A stretch of 10,393 nucleotides of DNA from an uncultured Labedella sp. GTDB taxonomy: Bacteria; Actinomycetota; Actinomycetes; Actinomycetales; Microbacteriaceae. The stretch spans positions 1 to 10,393 of the forward strand of contig CAKTZW010000034.1 in the NCBI GenBank assembly GCA_934636065.1, given 5' to 3'. The position numbers were made by a program, and so were the translations under genes. Within the stretch, counting starts at the first letter, position 1; every line of letters begins with the position of its first letter. The notes beneath the pieces were generated by a model. It did not search any database and was not told the origin of the DNA. It saw only the letters and a list, made by a program, of their open reading frames with translations. Shown piece by piece: positions 1 through 7,306 of this stretch.

Positions 1-1
1 C

Positions 2-916
2 GGTCAGGAGGCGGCGCAGGTCGGCTCGGCCTACGCCATGCGTTCCCAGGACCACGTCTTCCCGTCGTACCGGGAGCACGCCGTCGGCATGGTCCGGGGC
101 ATCGACCTCATGAACGTCATCCGGATGCTCCGCGGCCTCACGCACGGCGGCTGGGACCCGAAGGATCCGCGGAACGGCAACTTCCACCTCTACACGCTGG
201 TGATCGGCTCGCAGGCGCTGCACGCGACGGGCTACGCGATGGGGCTCGCGTTCGACGGTGTCACGGGCACGGGCGACCCCGAGTCCGATCAGGCCGTCGT
301 CGTGTACTTCGGGGACGGAGCCACGAGTCAGGGCGACGTGAGCGAGGCGTTCGTCTTCGCCGCGAGCTACCAGACCCCGCAGGTCTTCTTCCTGCAGAAC
401 AACCACTGGGCGATCTCGGTGCCCGTCTCCCGTCAGTCGCGCACCCCGCTCTACCAGCGTGGACAGGGGTTCGGCATCCCGAGCGTGCAGATCGACGGCA
501 ACGACGTGCTCGCGAGCTACGCGGTCACGGCGAAGAACCTCGACGAGGCTCGCGCGGGCGGGGGGCCGCGCCTCGTCGAGGCGCTCACCTACCGCATCGG
601 CGCCCACACGACGAGCGACGACCCGACCAAGTACCGCACGAACGACGAGCTCGCGTCCTGGGTGGCCCGCGACCCCATCGCGCGCTTCGAGGCGTACCTC
701 CGGTCGCGCGGCGCGGCGGACGGGTTCTTCATGGGTGTCGCGGCGGAGGCGAAGGACTTCGCGGCGGACACGCGCCGGCGCACGCTCGCGCTCGAGGCAC
801 CGCCCGCCGAGCTCATGTTCGAGAACGTCTACAGCGATGAGCACCCGCTCACCGCCGAGCAGTTCGAGTGGCTGGAACGCTACGAGGAGAGCCTCGAAGG
901 GGGCGACGCACGATGA
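2..916 (+). CDS. 2-oxo acid dehydrogenase E1 component, alpha subunit (5'-truncated by window)
   Basis: Thiamine-diphosphate subunit that decarboxylates a 2-oxo acid (pyruvate or a branched-chain keto acid) and passes the acyl group to E2. The frame is open from base 2 with no start inside the window. The 304 visible residues lack roughly the first 60 to 70 of a usual chain of about 370. Seen: YREH motif at visible residues 23-26; the thiamine-diphosphate motif, GDGATSQGD at 104-112 ending in QNNHWAIS at 132-139; and the loop YRIGAHTTSDDPTKYR at about 197-212, which is typical of E1 alpha. The stop overlaps the E1 beta start (ATGA), so the two are probably translationally coupled. The split alpha/beta architecture and QNNHWAIS resemble branched-chain or Bacillus-type pyruvate complexes rather than the single-chain AceE used by most actinobacteria. 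Substrate cannot be fixed from sequence; bkdA or pdhA would both be defensible. Confidence 0.93.
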   Translation, partial: GQEAAQVGSAYAMRSQDHVFPSYREHAVGMVRGIDLMNVIRMLRGLTHGGWDPKDPRNGNFHLYTLVIGSQALHATGYAMGLAFDGVTGTGDPESDQAVVVYFGDGATSQGDVSEAFVFAASYQTPQVFFLQNNHWAISVPVSRQSRTPLYQRGQGFGIPSVQIDGNDVLASYAVTAKNLDEARAGGGPRLVEALTYRIGAHTTSDDPTKYRTNDELASWVARDPIARFEAYLRSRGAADGFFMGVAAEAKDFAADTRRRTLALEAPPAELMFENVYSDEHPLTAEQFEWLERYEESLEGGDAR

Positions 917-1929
917 CCGAGACGACGACGGCGGCCGCTCCCACGCGGAGCGAGCTGGCCACGATGCCGATGGCGAAGGCCCTGAACGCGGGTCTGGCCG
1001 CCGCGATGGCCGCCGACGAACGCGTCCTGCTCATGGGGGAGGACATCGGCACGCTCGGCGGCGTCTTCCGCGTGACGGAGGGGCTCAAGAAGACGTACGG
1101 CGAGAACCGCGTCCTCGACACGCCCCTGGCGGAGTCCGGCATCGTCGGAACGGCGATCGGTCTCGCCATGCGCGGCTACCGCCCGGTGTGCGAGATCCAG
1201 TTCGACGGGTTCATCTTCCCGGGCTTCGACCAGATCACCACGCAGCTCGCAAAGCTCACGAACCGCCACGAGGGCAATCAGTCGTTCCCCGTCGTGATCC
1301 GCGTGCCGTACGGCGGCCACATCGGCGCCGTCGAGCACCACCAGGAGAGCCCGGAGGCCTACTTCGCGCACACCCCGGGTCTCCGGTCGGTGAGCCCGTC
1401 GACGCCGCACGATGCCTACTGGATGATCCAGGAGGCCATCGCGGCCAACGATCCCGTCATGTTCTTCGAGCCGAAGAGCCGCTACTGGCAGAAGGGGGCC
1501 GTCGACCTGTCGGCGCCCGCCGTCCCGCTGCACGCCAGTCGCGTCGTCCGGCCGGGTAGCGATGTCACGGTGCTCGCCCACGGCGCCATGGTCAGCGTGC
1601 TCCTGCAGGCGGCGGAACTCGCGGCCGACGAGGACATCAGCCTCGAGGTCGTCGACCTGCGTTCGATCGCGCCGATCGACTACGAGCCGATCCTCGAGAG
1701 CGTGCGGAAGACCGGGCGGCTGGTCGTCGCCCAGGAGGCGCCCGGCTCGGTCTCCGTGGGCTCGGAGATCGCCGCGACCGTCGCCGAGCGTGCCTTCTAC
1801 TCGCTCGAGGCGCCCGTGCTGCGGGTGTCCGGGTTCGACGTCCCGTTCCCGCCGGCCAAGCTCGAGGGCGTCTACCTGCCCGACGCCGACCGCATCCTCG
1901 AGGCCGTCGACCGCGCCCTCGCCTACTAG
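913..1929 (+). CDS. 2-oxo acid dehydrogenase E1 component, beta subunit
   Basis: Partner of E1 alpha in the heterotetrameric decarboxylase; 338 aa, a normal length for the family. The ATG at 913 overlaps the alpha stop and has a G-rich ribosome site (GAAGGGGG) just upstream; the longer frame from 868 would intrude into alpha and is not needed. Seen: N-terminal pyrimidine-binding transketolase domain with GEDIG at residues 42-46 and the cofactor glutamate in AESGIVG (E74); [14 protein letters not shown] at 132-145, covering the conserved active-site histidine region; C-terminal transketolase domain from about 205, with [11 protein letters not shown] at 246-256 and VAQEAPG at 272-278. Middle gene of the operon, 20 bases before E2. 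Family assignment is certain; whether the complex prefers pyruvate or branched-chain keto acids is not. Confidence 0.95.
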   Translation: MTETTTAAAPTRSELATMPMAKALNAGLAAAMAADERVLLMGEDIGTLGGVFRVTEGLKKTYGENRVLDTPLAESGIVGTAIGLAMRGYRPVCEIQFDGFIFPGFDQITTQLAKLTNRHEGNQSFPVVIRVPYGGHIGAVEHHQESPEAYFAHTPGLRSVSPSTPHDAYWMIQEAIAANDPVMFFEPKSRYWQKGAVDLSAPAVPLHASRVVRPGSDVTVLAHGAMVSVLLQAAELAADEDISLEVVDLRSIAPIDYEPILESVRKTGRLVVAQEAPGSVSVGSEIAATVAERAFYSLEAPVLRVSGFDVPFPPAKLEGVYLPDADRILEAVDRALAY

Positions 1930-1949
1930 TCCCGATCAGGAGCCATCGC

Positions 1950-3329
1950 ATGAGCGAGCAGAACATCACCCTTCCGGATGTCGGGGAAGGACTCACGGAA
2001 GCCGAGATCGTGTCGTGGCACGTGTCGCCGGGCGACCGCGTCGAGGTCAACCAGGTCATCGTCGAGATCGAGACGGCGAAATCGCTCGTCGAGCTGCCCT
2101 CGCCGTTCGACGGCGTGATCGGCTCGGTGCTCGCGGAGGAGGGGCAGACCGTCGAGGTCGGCGCCCCCATCCTGACGGTGGAGACGGAGGGCGCAGCAGC
2201 GAGGGATCCCGAGACGGCCGCGTCGGCCGGCGCCGCGACGGCCGCGGCCGTCGCCCCCGAGTCGAGCGCGTCGCTGCCGGGGAGTGCGCCGGCGTCCGAG
2301 GCGGCAGCGGCCGCTGCTGACGTCGCCTCCACCGTGACGCCGAAGGAGGAGGGCGAGGGGTCCGTTCTCGTCGGCTATGGGACCGGCGGTCACGCCACGT
2401 CCCGGCGCCGGAAGGGCGTCGCCGCCCGCCGTCCCGCTCCGCCCGCGTCGGTCCCGGCGGCCGCCGCCGTTCCCGTCATCGCGAAGCCCCCGATCCGGAA
2501 GCTGGCGCGCGACCTCGGCGTCGACCTCGGCGAGGTCCAGGGGACGGGCCTCGCCGGCGAGATCACACGCGACGACGTCGTGCGTCAGGCCAGCCAGGCG
2601 AGCGTCTTCCGCAACATCGAGACGCCGGAATGGGGCGACAGCCGCGAGGAGCGCATCCCCGTCCGCGGCGTGCGCAAGGCCATCGCGAACGCCATGGTCA
2701 CGAGCGCCTTCAACGCCCCGCACGTGAGTCTCTTCGTCGACGTCGACGCGACGCGCACGATGGAGTTCACGCGGCGGCTCAAGGCCTCGCCCGACTTCGC
2801 GGGCGTGAAGGTCTCGCCCCTGCTCGTCATGGCGAAGGCGATGATCTGGGCCGTCCGCCGCAACCCGATGGTCAACGCCACCTGGACGGACGAGGAGATC
2901 ATCGTCCACCACTTCGTGAACCTCGGCTTCGCCGCGGCGACGCCGCGCGGCCTTCTCGTGCCCAACGTGAAGGACGCGCAGGCGATGAGTCTGCTCGAGC
3001 TCGCGAAGGCCCTCGAGCAGAAGACGCTGGAAGCGCGCGACGGCAAGACGCCGCCGGCCGACATGCAGCACGGGACCATCACGATCACGAACATCGGCGT
3101 CTTCGGGATGGACACGGGGACCCCGATCCTCAACCCGGGCGAGGTGGGCATCGTCGCGCTCGGGACGATCAAGCAGAAGCCGTGGGTCGTCGACGGCGAG
3201 GTCCGCCCGCGCTACGTCACGACGCTCGGCGCGTCGTTCGACCACCGCGTCGTGGACGGCGACGTCGCGAGCCGCTTCCTCGCGGACGTCGCCTCGATCA
3301 TCGAGGAGCCGGCCCTGCTTCTCGAGTAG
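1950..3329 (+). CDS. 2-oxo acid dehydrogenase E2 component (dihydrolipoamide acyltransferase)
   Basis: Core subunit of the complex: it accepts the acyl group on a swinging lipoyl arm and transfers it to CoA. 459 aa. Domains in order: one lipoyl domain (residues 1-78) with the lipoylated lysine K44 in ETAKS; an Ala/Pro-rich flexible linker (about 80-178); the peripheral subunit-binding domain (about 180-212, [12 protein letters not shown] ... [11 protein letters not shown]) that docks E1 and E3; and the catalytic domain (about 235-459) with DHRVVDGD at 431-438, giving catalytic H432 and D436. The ATG at 1950 has AGGAG seven bases upstream. No E3 (lipoamide dehydrogenase) follows; it is presumably encoded elsewhere, as is common. 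The gene ends 80 bases from a convergent hydrolase, with a strong hairpin between them. Confidence 0.95.
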   Translation: MSEQNITLPDVGEGLTEAEIVSWHVSPGDRVEVNQVIVEIETAKSLVELPSPFDGVIGSVLAEEGQTVEVGAPILTVETEGAAARDPETAASAGAATAAAVAPESSASLPGSAPASEAAAAAADVASTVTPKEEGEGSVLVGYGTGGHATSRRRKGVAARRPAPPASVPAAAAVPVIAKPPIRKLARDLGVDLGEVQGTGLAGEITRDDVVRQASQASVFRNIETPEWGDSREERIPVRGVRKAIANAMVTSAFNAPHVSLFVDVDATRTMEFTRRLKASPDFAGVKVSPLLVMAKAMIWAVRRNPMVNATWTDEEIIVHHFVNLGFAAATPRGLLVPNVKDAQAMSLLELAKALEQKTLEARDGKTPPADMQHGTITITNIGVFGMDTGTPILNPGEVGIVALGTIKQKPWVVDGEVRPRYVTTLGASFDHRVVDGDVASRFLADVASIIEEPALLLE

Positions 3330-3358
3330 GCCTCCGGCCCGTCGGATCTCGGATCGGA

Positions 3359-3391
3359 GAAGCGGTCGTCGCCCCGGGTGACGACCGCTTC
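3359..3391. terminator. Bidirectional hairpin between convergent E2 and hydrolase genes
   Basis: Perfect 12-bp inverted repeat: GAAGCGGTCGTC at 3359-3370 and GACGACCGCTTC at 3380-3391, with a 9-base loop. It lies 29 bases after the E2 stop and 17 bases after the hydrolase stop on the other strand, so it can serve both. There is no long U-tract, which is usual for GC-rich actinobacterial terminators. Function is inferred from position and stem quality. Confidence 0.8.
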
Positions 3392-3408
3392 CGCGCGTCC
3401 GGGCCTCG

Positions 3409-4209
3409 TCAGCGGGCGGCGGCGAACGCCGCGACCGTGAACCGCGCGAGCTCCTCCGCCATGGGGGCCGGCTCCCACGTGTGATGCGCTCCCGGCATGA
3501 CCTTCTGCGTGGCCCCGGGGATCGATGCGACGACATCGGCTGACGCTGCGATCATCTCGTCGAAGGTCTCCTCGCCGTGCATCGCGAGCACGGGGACCGA
3601 GATCGAGCCGAAGAGCTCGGAGTGCGGGGACGAGGCCGCCCAGGCGAGCGACTCCGCGTCGGCTCGCTGGCTGACGACGCTCGCGACCATCGTGGGGTAC
3701 CCCGGCGAGCGCTTCGCCCCCGCGAGCCACTCCGGCGGCATATCCTTCATGTACCACTCGAGAGCCGGTTCGAGTTCGTCGGCGTCGAGTCGACGGGCGA
3801 AGCCGTCCGCCCAGTCCCGCGTTGCGGCGGGGTCGCCCGCGATGGGCGTCTCCCAGAGCGCGACGCCCTGCACGGGGAGGCCGCGAACGGCGGCAGCGAG
3901 AGCGATAGAACCGCCCGAGGAGTGCCCGCACAGCACGGCGGATCCTCCCGCGACGTCGATGAGTGCGGCGATCGCGTCCAGCTCCCTGTCGAGGTCGAGG
4001 CTGCCGGTCGCCTCGCTCTCACCGCGGCCCAGCCGGTCGAACACGACGGTCGTGAGCCCGCGGGCGGCGGCGAGCTCGGCGGTCTCGGTCGTGACAGGGT
4101 CGCCCGCCCGGTAGGGTCCGGCCCCGGCGATGAACACGAGCGCCGGGCCCTCGCCGACGATGTCGTAGGCGACGCGGTCGCCGCGAGCGGTCGTGAGGAA
4201 CGAGGTCAT
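3409..4209 (-). CDS. Alpha/beta hydrolase
   Basis: Soluble alpha/beta-hydrolase-fold enzyme, 266 aa, no signal peptide; substrate unknown. Seen: strand/oxyanion region ALVFIAGAGP at residues 23-32; VVFDRLGRGES at 55-65; nucleophile elbow GHSSGG at 95-100 with S97; and the C-terminal histidine region GAHHTWEP at 240-247 (H242 or H243). The acid is probably D217 or a nearby glutamate after VPVLAMHGEE, but this is not clear. The start at 4209 is chosen because GGGAAGG sits seven bases upstream and because the fold begins at once; an upstream in-frame ATG at 4272 would add an arginine-rich tail without a ribosome site. It converges on E2 and diverges from znuA. General esterase/peroxidase-like members of this superfamily look the same, so no finer call is made. 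Confidence 0.9.
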   Translation of the reverse strand: MTSFLTTARGDRVAYDIVGEGPALVFIAGAGPYRAGDPVTTETAELAAARGLTTVVFDRLGRGESEATGSLDLDRELDAIAALIDVAGGSAVLCGHSSGGSIALAAAVRGLPVQGVALWETPIAGDPAATRDWADGFARRLDADELEPALEWYMKDMPPEWLAGAKRSPGYPTMVASVVSQRADAESLAWAASSPHSELFGSISVPVLAMHGEETFDEMIAASADVVASIPGATQKVMPGAHHTWEPAPMAEELARFTVAAFAAAR

Positions 4210-4445
4210 GATGCTGCCTTCCCGTCGAAGGATGTGCCGCCCAGTCTCGTGCACAGGGCAGGACGGCGGCAACGGCCACGGCGATGCAGAGAACGCAGCC
4301 GGCGGCCGGCGGTGTCGGGCGGGGTATGACGCGCACAGGTCGCGGCACCATCCGACCCCGCCGCGCCGGAGACATCGGCGGGGGCCCGACCCCCAGCGTC
4401 GCCGAGGCCCCCGGGCGCGGGCGGGCCGCGAGGAGCATCGCCATT

Positions 4446-4462
4446 TTGATAATGAATGTCAA
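4446..4462. promoter_or_regulatory. Zur-like operator upstream of znuA
   Basis: Imperfect 17-base palindrome TTGATAATGAATGTCAA: seven of the eight arm positions would need pairing and six pair exactly, with mismatches at arm positions 5 and 7. It resembles the TGATAATGATTATCA-type sites bound by zinc-loaded Zur in actinobacteria (recalled consensus; the central 15 bases differ at two positions). It is the most AT-rich stretch in a 273-base GC-rich gap (4210-4482), lies directly before a zinc-importer operon, and a Zur gene is in the same window. It covers the proposed -35 hexamer of znuA, so binding would block transcription. Confidence 0.72.
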
Positions 4463-4475
4463 TAGCAGCTAGAGT
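4446..4475 (+). promoter_or_regulatory. znuA promoter (leaderless)
   Basis: TTGATA at 4446-4451 and TAGAGT at 4470-4475, 18 bases apart, read as -35 and -10 hexamers. The expected transcription start, about seven bases after the -10, falls at 4482-4483, exactly the ATG chosen for znuA, so the message would have no leader. Leaderless messages are common in actinobacteria. The -35 is embedded in the Zur-like palindrome. Confidence 0.55.
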
Positions 4476-4482
4476 GGCGATC

Positions 4483-5529
4483 ATGTCCCGACGATTCCCC
4501 GCCCTCCTGCTCGCGATCCCCACCACCGCGCTGGTCCTCTCGGGCTGCGCGACGGGCGGAACGTCCGATGGATCGGGGGGAGCCGGCTCCGACGCCGTCC
4601 AGGTGCTCGCCTCCACGAACGTCTACGGCGACATCGCGGCGACGATCGGCGGCGATGCCGTCGAGGTGACGAGCATCATCGACTCCGCCGCACAGGACCC
4701 GCACTCCTACGAGGCGAGCGCGCAGGACCAGCTCGACGTGGCGAACGCCGCGCTCGTGATCGAGAACGGCGGCGGCTACGACCCCTTCATCGACGACCTC
4801 GTCGGCGCCGCCGGCACCGACGACCTCGTGGTCCTGAACGCATCCGAGCTCTCCGGGCTCATCCCCGGTGAGGAGGGCACCGGCCACGCGGAGGGCGAGC
4901 ACGCCGAGGACGGGCACGCGGAGGGCGAGCACGCCGAGGACGAGCACGCGGAGGGCGAGCACGCCGACGACGGGCACGCCGAGGGCGAGGGGCACGAGCA
5001 CATCGAGGGCTTCAACGAGCACGTCTGGTACAGCGTGGAGGCGATGGACGCGCTCGCCCACGAGATCGCTCACGAGCTCGCGGAGATCGACCCGGGCAAC
5101 GCCGAGGCGTTCGAGGCGAACTACGACGCCTTCGCGGAGGAGCTCGACGGGATCACCACCGCGGCCGGCGCCATCGCCGCCGACCACGAGGGAGAGGGCG
5201 TGGCCGTCACGGAGCCCGTCCCCCTCTACCTCCTCGCGAGCGCCGGTCTCGTCAATGCGACCCCGGAGGCCTTCAGCGAGGCGATCGAGGAGGGGACCGA
5301 CGTGTCGCCCGCCGTGCTCGCGGAGACGCTCGATCTGTTCGGCGGCGGCGACGTCGCCCTGCTCGCCTACAACGCCCAGACGACGGGATCGGAGACCGAG
5401 CGCGTGCTCGAGGCCGCGCAGGACGCCGACGTACCCGTCGTCGACTTCACCGAGACGCTTCCGGACGGCGACGACTACGTCGGCTGGATGAGCGCGAACC
5501 TCGAGGCCGTCGCCGACGCTCTCGGATGA
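4483..5529 (+). CDS. znuA: Zinc (Zn/Mn) ABC transporter substrate-binding lipoprotein
   Basis: Extracellular lipid-anchored metal-binding protein (cluster A-I) that delivers zinc to the ZnuBC permease; 348 aa. Start at 4483 gives a textbook lipoprotein signal: MSRR, hydrophobic ALLLAIPTTALVL, lipobox LSGC with lipidated C22. The upstream in-frame ATG at 4456 lies inside the operator and spoils the signal. Seen: metal ligand regions QDPHSYE (H74) and FNEHVWYS (H180); VTEPVPLYLL (E244) where ZnuA proteins usually have a third histidine; and VDFTETLP (E324), which aligns with the carboxylate ligand of PsaA/TroA proteins. Between the first two ligands lies a His/Glu/Asp loop of four near-repeats (residues 134-173), typical of zinc-binding proteins of this family. 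Zinc is favoured by the loop and the Zur site; manganese is not excluded. The stop overlaps the znuC start. Confidence 0.93.
   Translation: MSRRFPALLLAIPTTALVLSGCATGGTSDGSGGAGSDAVQVLASTNVYGDIAATIGGDAVEVTSIIDSAAQDPHSYEASAQDQLDVANAALVIENGGGYDPFIDDLVGAAGTDDLVVLNASELSGLIPGEEGTGHAEGEHAEDGHAEGEHAEDEHAEGEHADDGHAEGEGHEHIEGFNEHVWYSVEAMDALAHEIAHELAEIDPGNAEAFEANYDAFAEELDGITTAAGAIAADHEGEGVAVTEPVPLYLLASAGLVNATPEAFSEAIEEGTDVSPAVLAETLDLFGGGDVALLAYNAQTTGSETERVLEAAQDADVPVVDFTETLPDGDDYVGWMSANLEAVADALG
4882..5001 (+). repeat. Four tandem 30-bp repeats encoding the His-rich metal loop of ZnuA
   Basis: Units at 4882-4911, 4912-4941, 4942-4971 and 4972-5001 encode GHAEGEHAED, the same again, EHAEGEHADD and the diverged GHAEGEGHEH. 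Units 1 and 2 differ by only one base; unit 4 is the most diverged. The period keeps the frame, so copy number could change without breaking the gene. The loop lies between metal ligands H74 and H180 and probably gathers zinc. Confidence 0.9.
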
Positions 5530-6428
5530 CCCGTTCCCTGACGGTCGGTGCGCGCGACACCCCGAGGAGGGTGTTGGATGGACGGGTGGACGATGTGCAG
5601 CGGGAACGTGCCGACGTCCTCCGTCTCGAGAGCGCGTCCCTCGGCTTCGGTCGGCGCACGCTGTGGTCCGAACTTGACCTGACCGTGAAGGCCGGCGAGT
5701 TCATCGCGGTCCTCGGCCCCAACGGCTCCGGGAAGACGAGCCTCCTCAAGACCGTGCTCGGGCAGCAGGCCCTCGACAGCGGCCGCGCGCTGCTCGACGG
5801 GCGGCCGGTCCGGCGCGGCGATCGGCGCATCGGCTACATCCCGCAGCAGAAGCTCGTTCCGCCCGGCACCCCGCTGCGTGCACGCGATCTCGTCGCGCTC
5901 GGAGTCAACGGCCACCGCTTCGGAGTCCCCCTGCCGCGTCGCGGCGAACGCGACCGCGTCGACGCCCTGCTCGACTCGGTCGGAGCGAGCGACTACGCCG
6001 ACCGGCCCGTCGGCAGTCTCTCCGGTGGGGAACAGCAACGCCTCAGGGTCGGGCAGGCTCTCGCCGACGATCCCGTCCTGCTCCTGTGCGACGAGCCGCT
6101 CCTGAGTCTCGACCTCGCCCACCAGCGCGCCGTGTCCGAGCTCATCGACCAGCGTCGCCGCGAGCACGACACCGCGGTCCTCTTCGTCACGCACGACGTC
6201 AACCCGGTCCTCGACAAGGTCGACCGCATCCTCTACCTCGCGGGCGGTCGCTTCCGGGAAGGCACTCCCGACGAGGTCCTGCACGGAGACGTGCTGAGCG
6301 ACCTCTACGGTTCGCCCGTCGACGTGTTCCGCTCCCACGGGCGGGTCGTCGTCGTGGGCGTGCCGGAGGCCGAGACGCACGCGCACGACCACCACCACGC
6401 GGACGGGCACCCGGGGGCGCACGCGTGA
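5526..6428 (+). CDS. znuC: Zinc ABC transporter ATP-binding protein
   Basis: Cytoplasmic ATPase that powers the metal importer. 300 aa from the ATG at 5526. Seen: Walker A GPNGSGKT at 64-71, Q-loop Q107 in GYIPQQK, signature LSGGEQ at 165-170, Walker B LLLCDE with D189/E190, D-loop SLDL at 194-197 and switch histidine H223 in VTHDVNP. The ABC domain begins only at about residue 30 (VLRLESASLGFG), so the first 29 residues are an unusual extension or the true start is an internal GTG (5571 or 5586) near GAGGAGGG at 5563-5570. The 5526 ATG overlaps the znuA stop but has no ribosome site; coupling could replace it. The C-terminus ends in a His-rich tail (residues 285-299, with HDHHHADGH), plausible for metal sensing or chaperoning. 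The stop overlaps the znuB start. Confidence 0.93.
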   Translation: MTRSLTVGARDTPRRVLDGRVDDVQRERADVLRLESASLGFGRRTLWSELDLTVKAGEFIAVLGPNGSGKTSLLKTVLGQQALDSGRALLDGRPVRRGDRRIGYIPQQKLVPPGTPLRARDLVALGVNGHRFGVPLPRRGERDRVDALLDSVGASDYADRPVGSLSGGEQQRLRVGQALADDPVLLLCDEPLLSLDLAHQRAVSELIDQRRREHDTAVLFVTHDVNPVLDKVDRILYLAGGRFREGTPDEVLHGDVLSDLYGSPVDVFRSHGRVVVVGVPEAETHAHDHHHADGHPGAHA

Positions 6429-7258
6429 TCGACCTCGACACCTACGTGCAACTGCTCGGTCTCGTGCAGAACTCGATCATCGCCGGCGCCGTGCTCGGCC
6501 TCGTCGGCGGGCTCATCGGGGTGTTCGTGATGCAGCGCGACATGGCATTCGCGGTCCACGGGATCAGCGAGCTCTCGTTCGCGGGCGCCGCGGCGGCCCT
6601 CCTCCTCGGGATGAACGTCGTCGCGGGTTCCCTCGTCGGTTCCCTCGTGGCCGCGATCCTGATCGGCGTGCTCGGCGCGCGCGCCCGGGATCGCAACTCG
6701 ATCATCGGCGTTCTCATGCCCGCCGGACTCGGGCTGGGCATCCTCTTCCTCGCCCTCTATCCGGGTCGGAGCGCGAACAAGTTCAGTCTCCTCACGGGCC
6801 AGATCATCGCGGTGGACTCCCCGCAGCTCGCCTGGCTCGTGGCCATCTGCGTCGTCGTGCTCGTCGCTCTGCTCGTGCTCTGGCGGCCGCTGACGTTCGA
6901 CTCCCTCGACCCGGACGTCGCGGCCGCGCGTGGGGTTCCGAGCCGTTTCGTGGCGCTCGCCTTCATGGTCCTGCTGGGGCTGATCGTCGCCGTGTCGGTG
7001 CAGATCATCGGCGCGCTGCTCGTCATGGCTCTGCTCGTGACCCCGGCCGCCGCCGCCCTGCGCGTGTCGGCCTCGCCCGTGCTCGTCCCCGTCCTCGCGA
7101 GCGTCTTCGGCTTCGTCTCCGCCGTCGGCGGCATCCTGCTCGCGATCGCCGGGTCGCTTCCGATCAGCCCATACATCACGACGATCTCCTTCGGGATCTA
7201 CGTCGTGTGCCGGCTCGTGGGGATGACCTCGCGGCGCCGGGTGCGCGCGGCGGTCTGA
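6425..7258 (+). CDS. znuB: Zinc ABC transporter permease
   Basis: Integral membrane subunit of the importer, ABC-3 family; 277 aa, a usual length. The GTG at 6425 overlaps the znuC stop (GTGA) and has a G-run about eight bases upstream. Hydrophobic segments lie at about residues 13-36, 53-82, 93-113, 133-154, 173-205, 216-243 and 247-266, two of which are long enough for two helices, fitting the seven to nine membrane helices known for the family. Recognisable blocks are MQRDMAFAVHGISELSFAG (36-54), NSIIGVLMPAGLGLGILFL (91-109) and the conserved SVQIIGALLVMALLVTPAAA (191-210). Last gene of the znuACB operon; it converges on the MarR gene with a 48-base gap. Confidence 0.94.
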   Translation: MIDLDTYVQLLGLVQNSIIAGAVLGLVGGLIGVFVMQRDMAFAVHGISELSFAGAAAALLLGMNVVAGSLVGSLVAAILIGVLGARARDRNSIIGVLMPAGLGLGILFLALYPGRSANKFSLLTGQIIAVDSPQLAWLVAICVVVLVALLVLWRPLTFDSLDPDVAAARGVPSRFVALAFMVLLGLIVAVSVQIIGALLVMALLVTPAAAALRVSASPVLVPVLASVFGFVSAVGGILLAIAGSLPISPYITTISFGIYVVCRLVGMTSRRRVRAAV

Positions 7259-7306
7259 GCGGGTCGCGCGTCGAGCCGGCACGAAGCAGGACGCGGGACA
7301 GGCGGG

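Noticed and set aside
1926..3536. 536-aa open frame on the minus strand opposite E2
   Set aside because: Low-complexity Arg/Asp/His composition and no recognisable motif; E2 on the plus strand has all expected domains.
4019..4462. 147-aa minus-strand frame starting MTFIIKMAMLLAA inside the Zur-like site, considered as a Zur-controlled gene
   Set aside because: The start lies in the operator, there is no ribosome site, the rest is Arg/Pro-rich, and it overlaps the hydrolase in another frame.
4284..4472. 62-aa plus-strand frame in the gap before znuA
   Set aside because: No ribosome site, Gly/Arg-rich composition, and it would end inside the znuA promoter. Apart from the operator and promoter I see no gene in 4210-4482; a GGGGG-CCCGA-CCCCC stem near 4380-4394 is too simple to interpret.
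4456..4482. ATG 4456 as the znuA start
   Set aside because: It lies inside the palindrome and upstream of the proposed -10. It would add nine residues before an otherwise standard lipoprotein signal that begins at 4483.
7267..7295. Possible terminator between convergent znuB and marR (CGCGTC ... GACGCG)
   Set aside because: Only a six-base stem with a 17-base loop and no U-tract; not stronger than chance in this composition.
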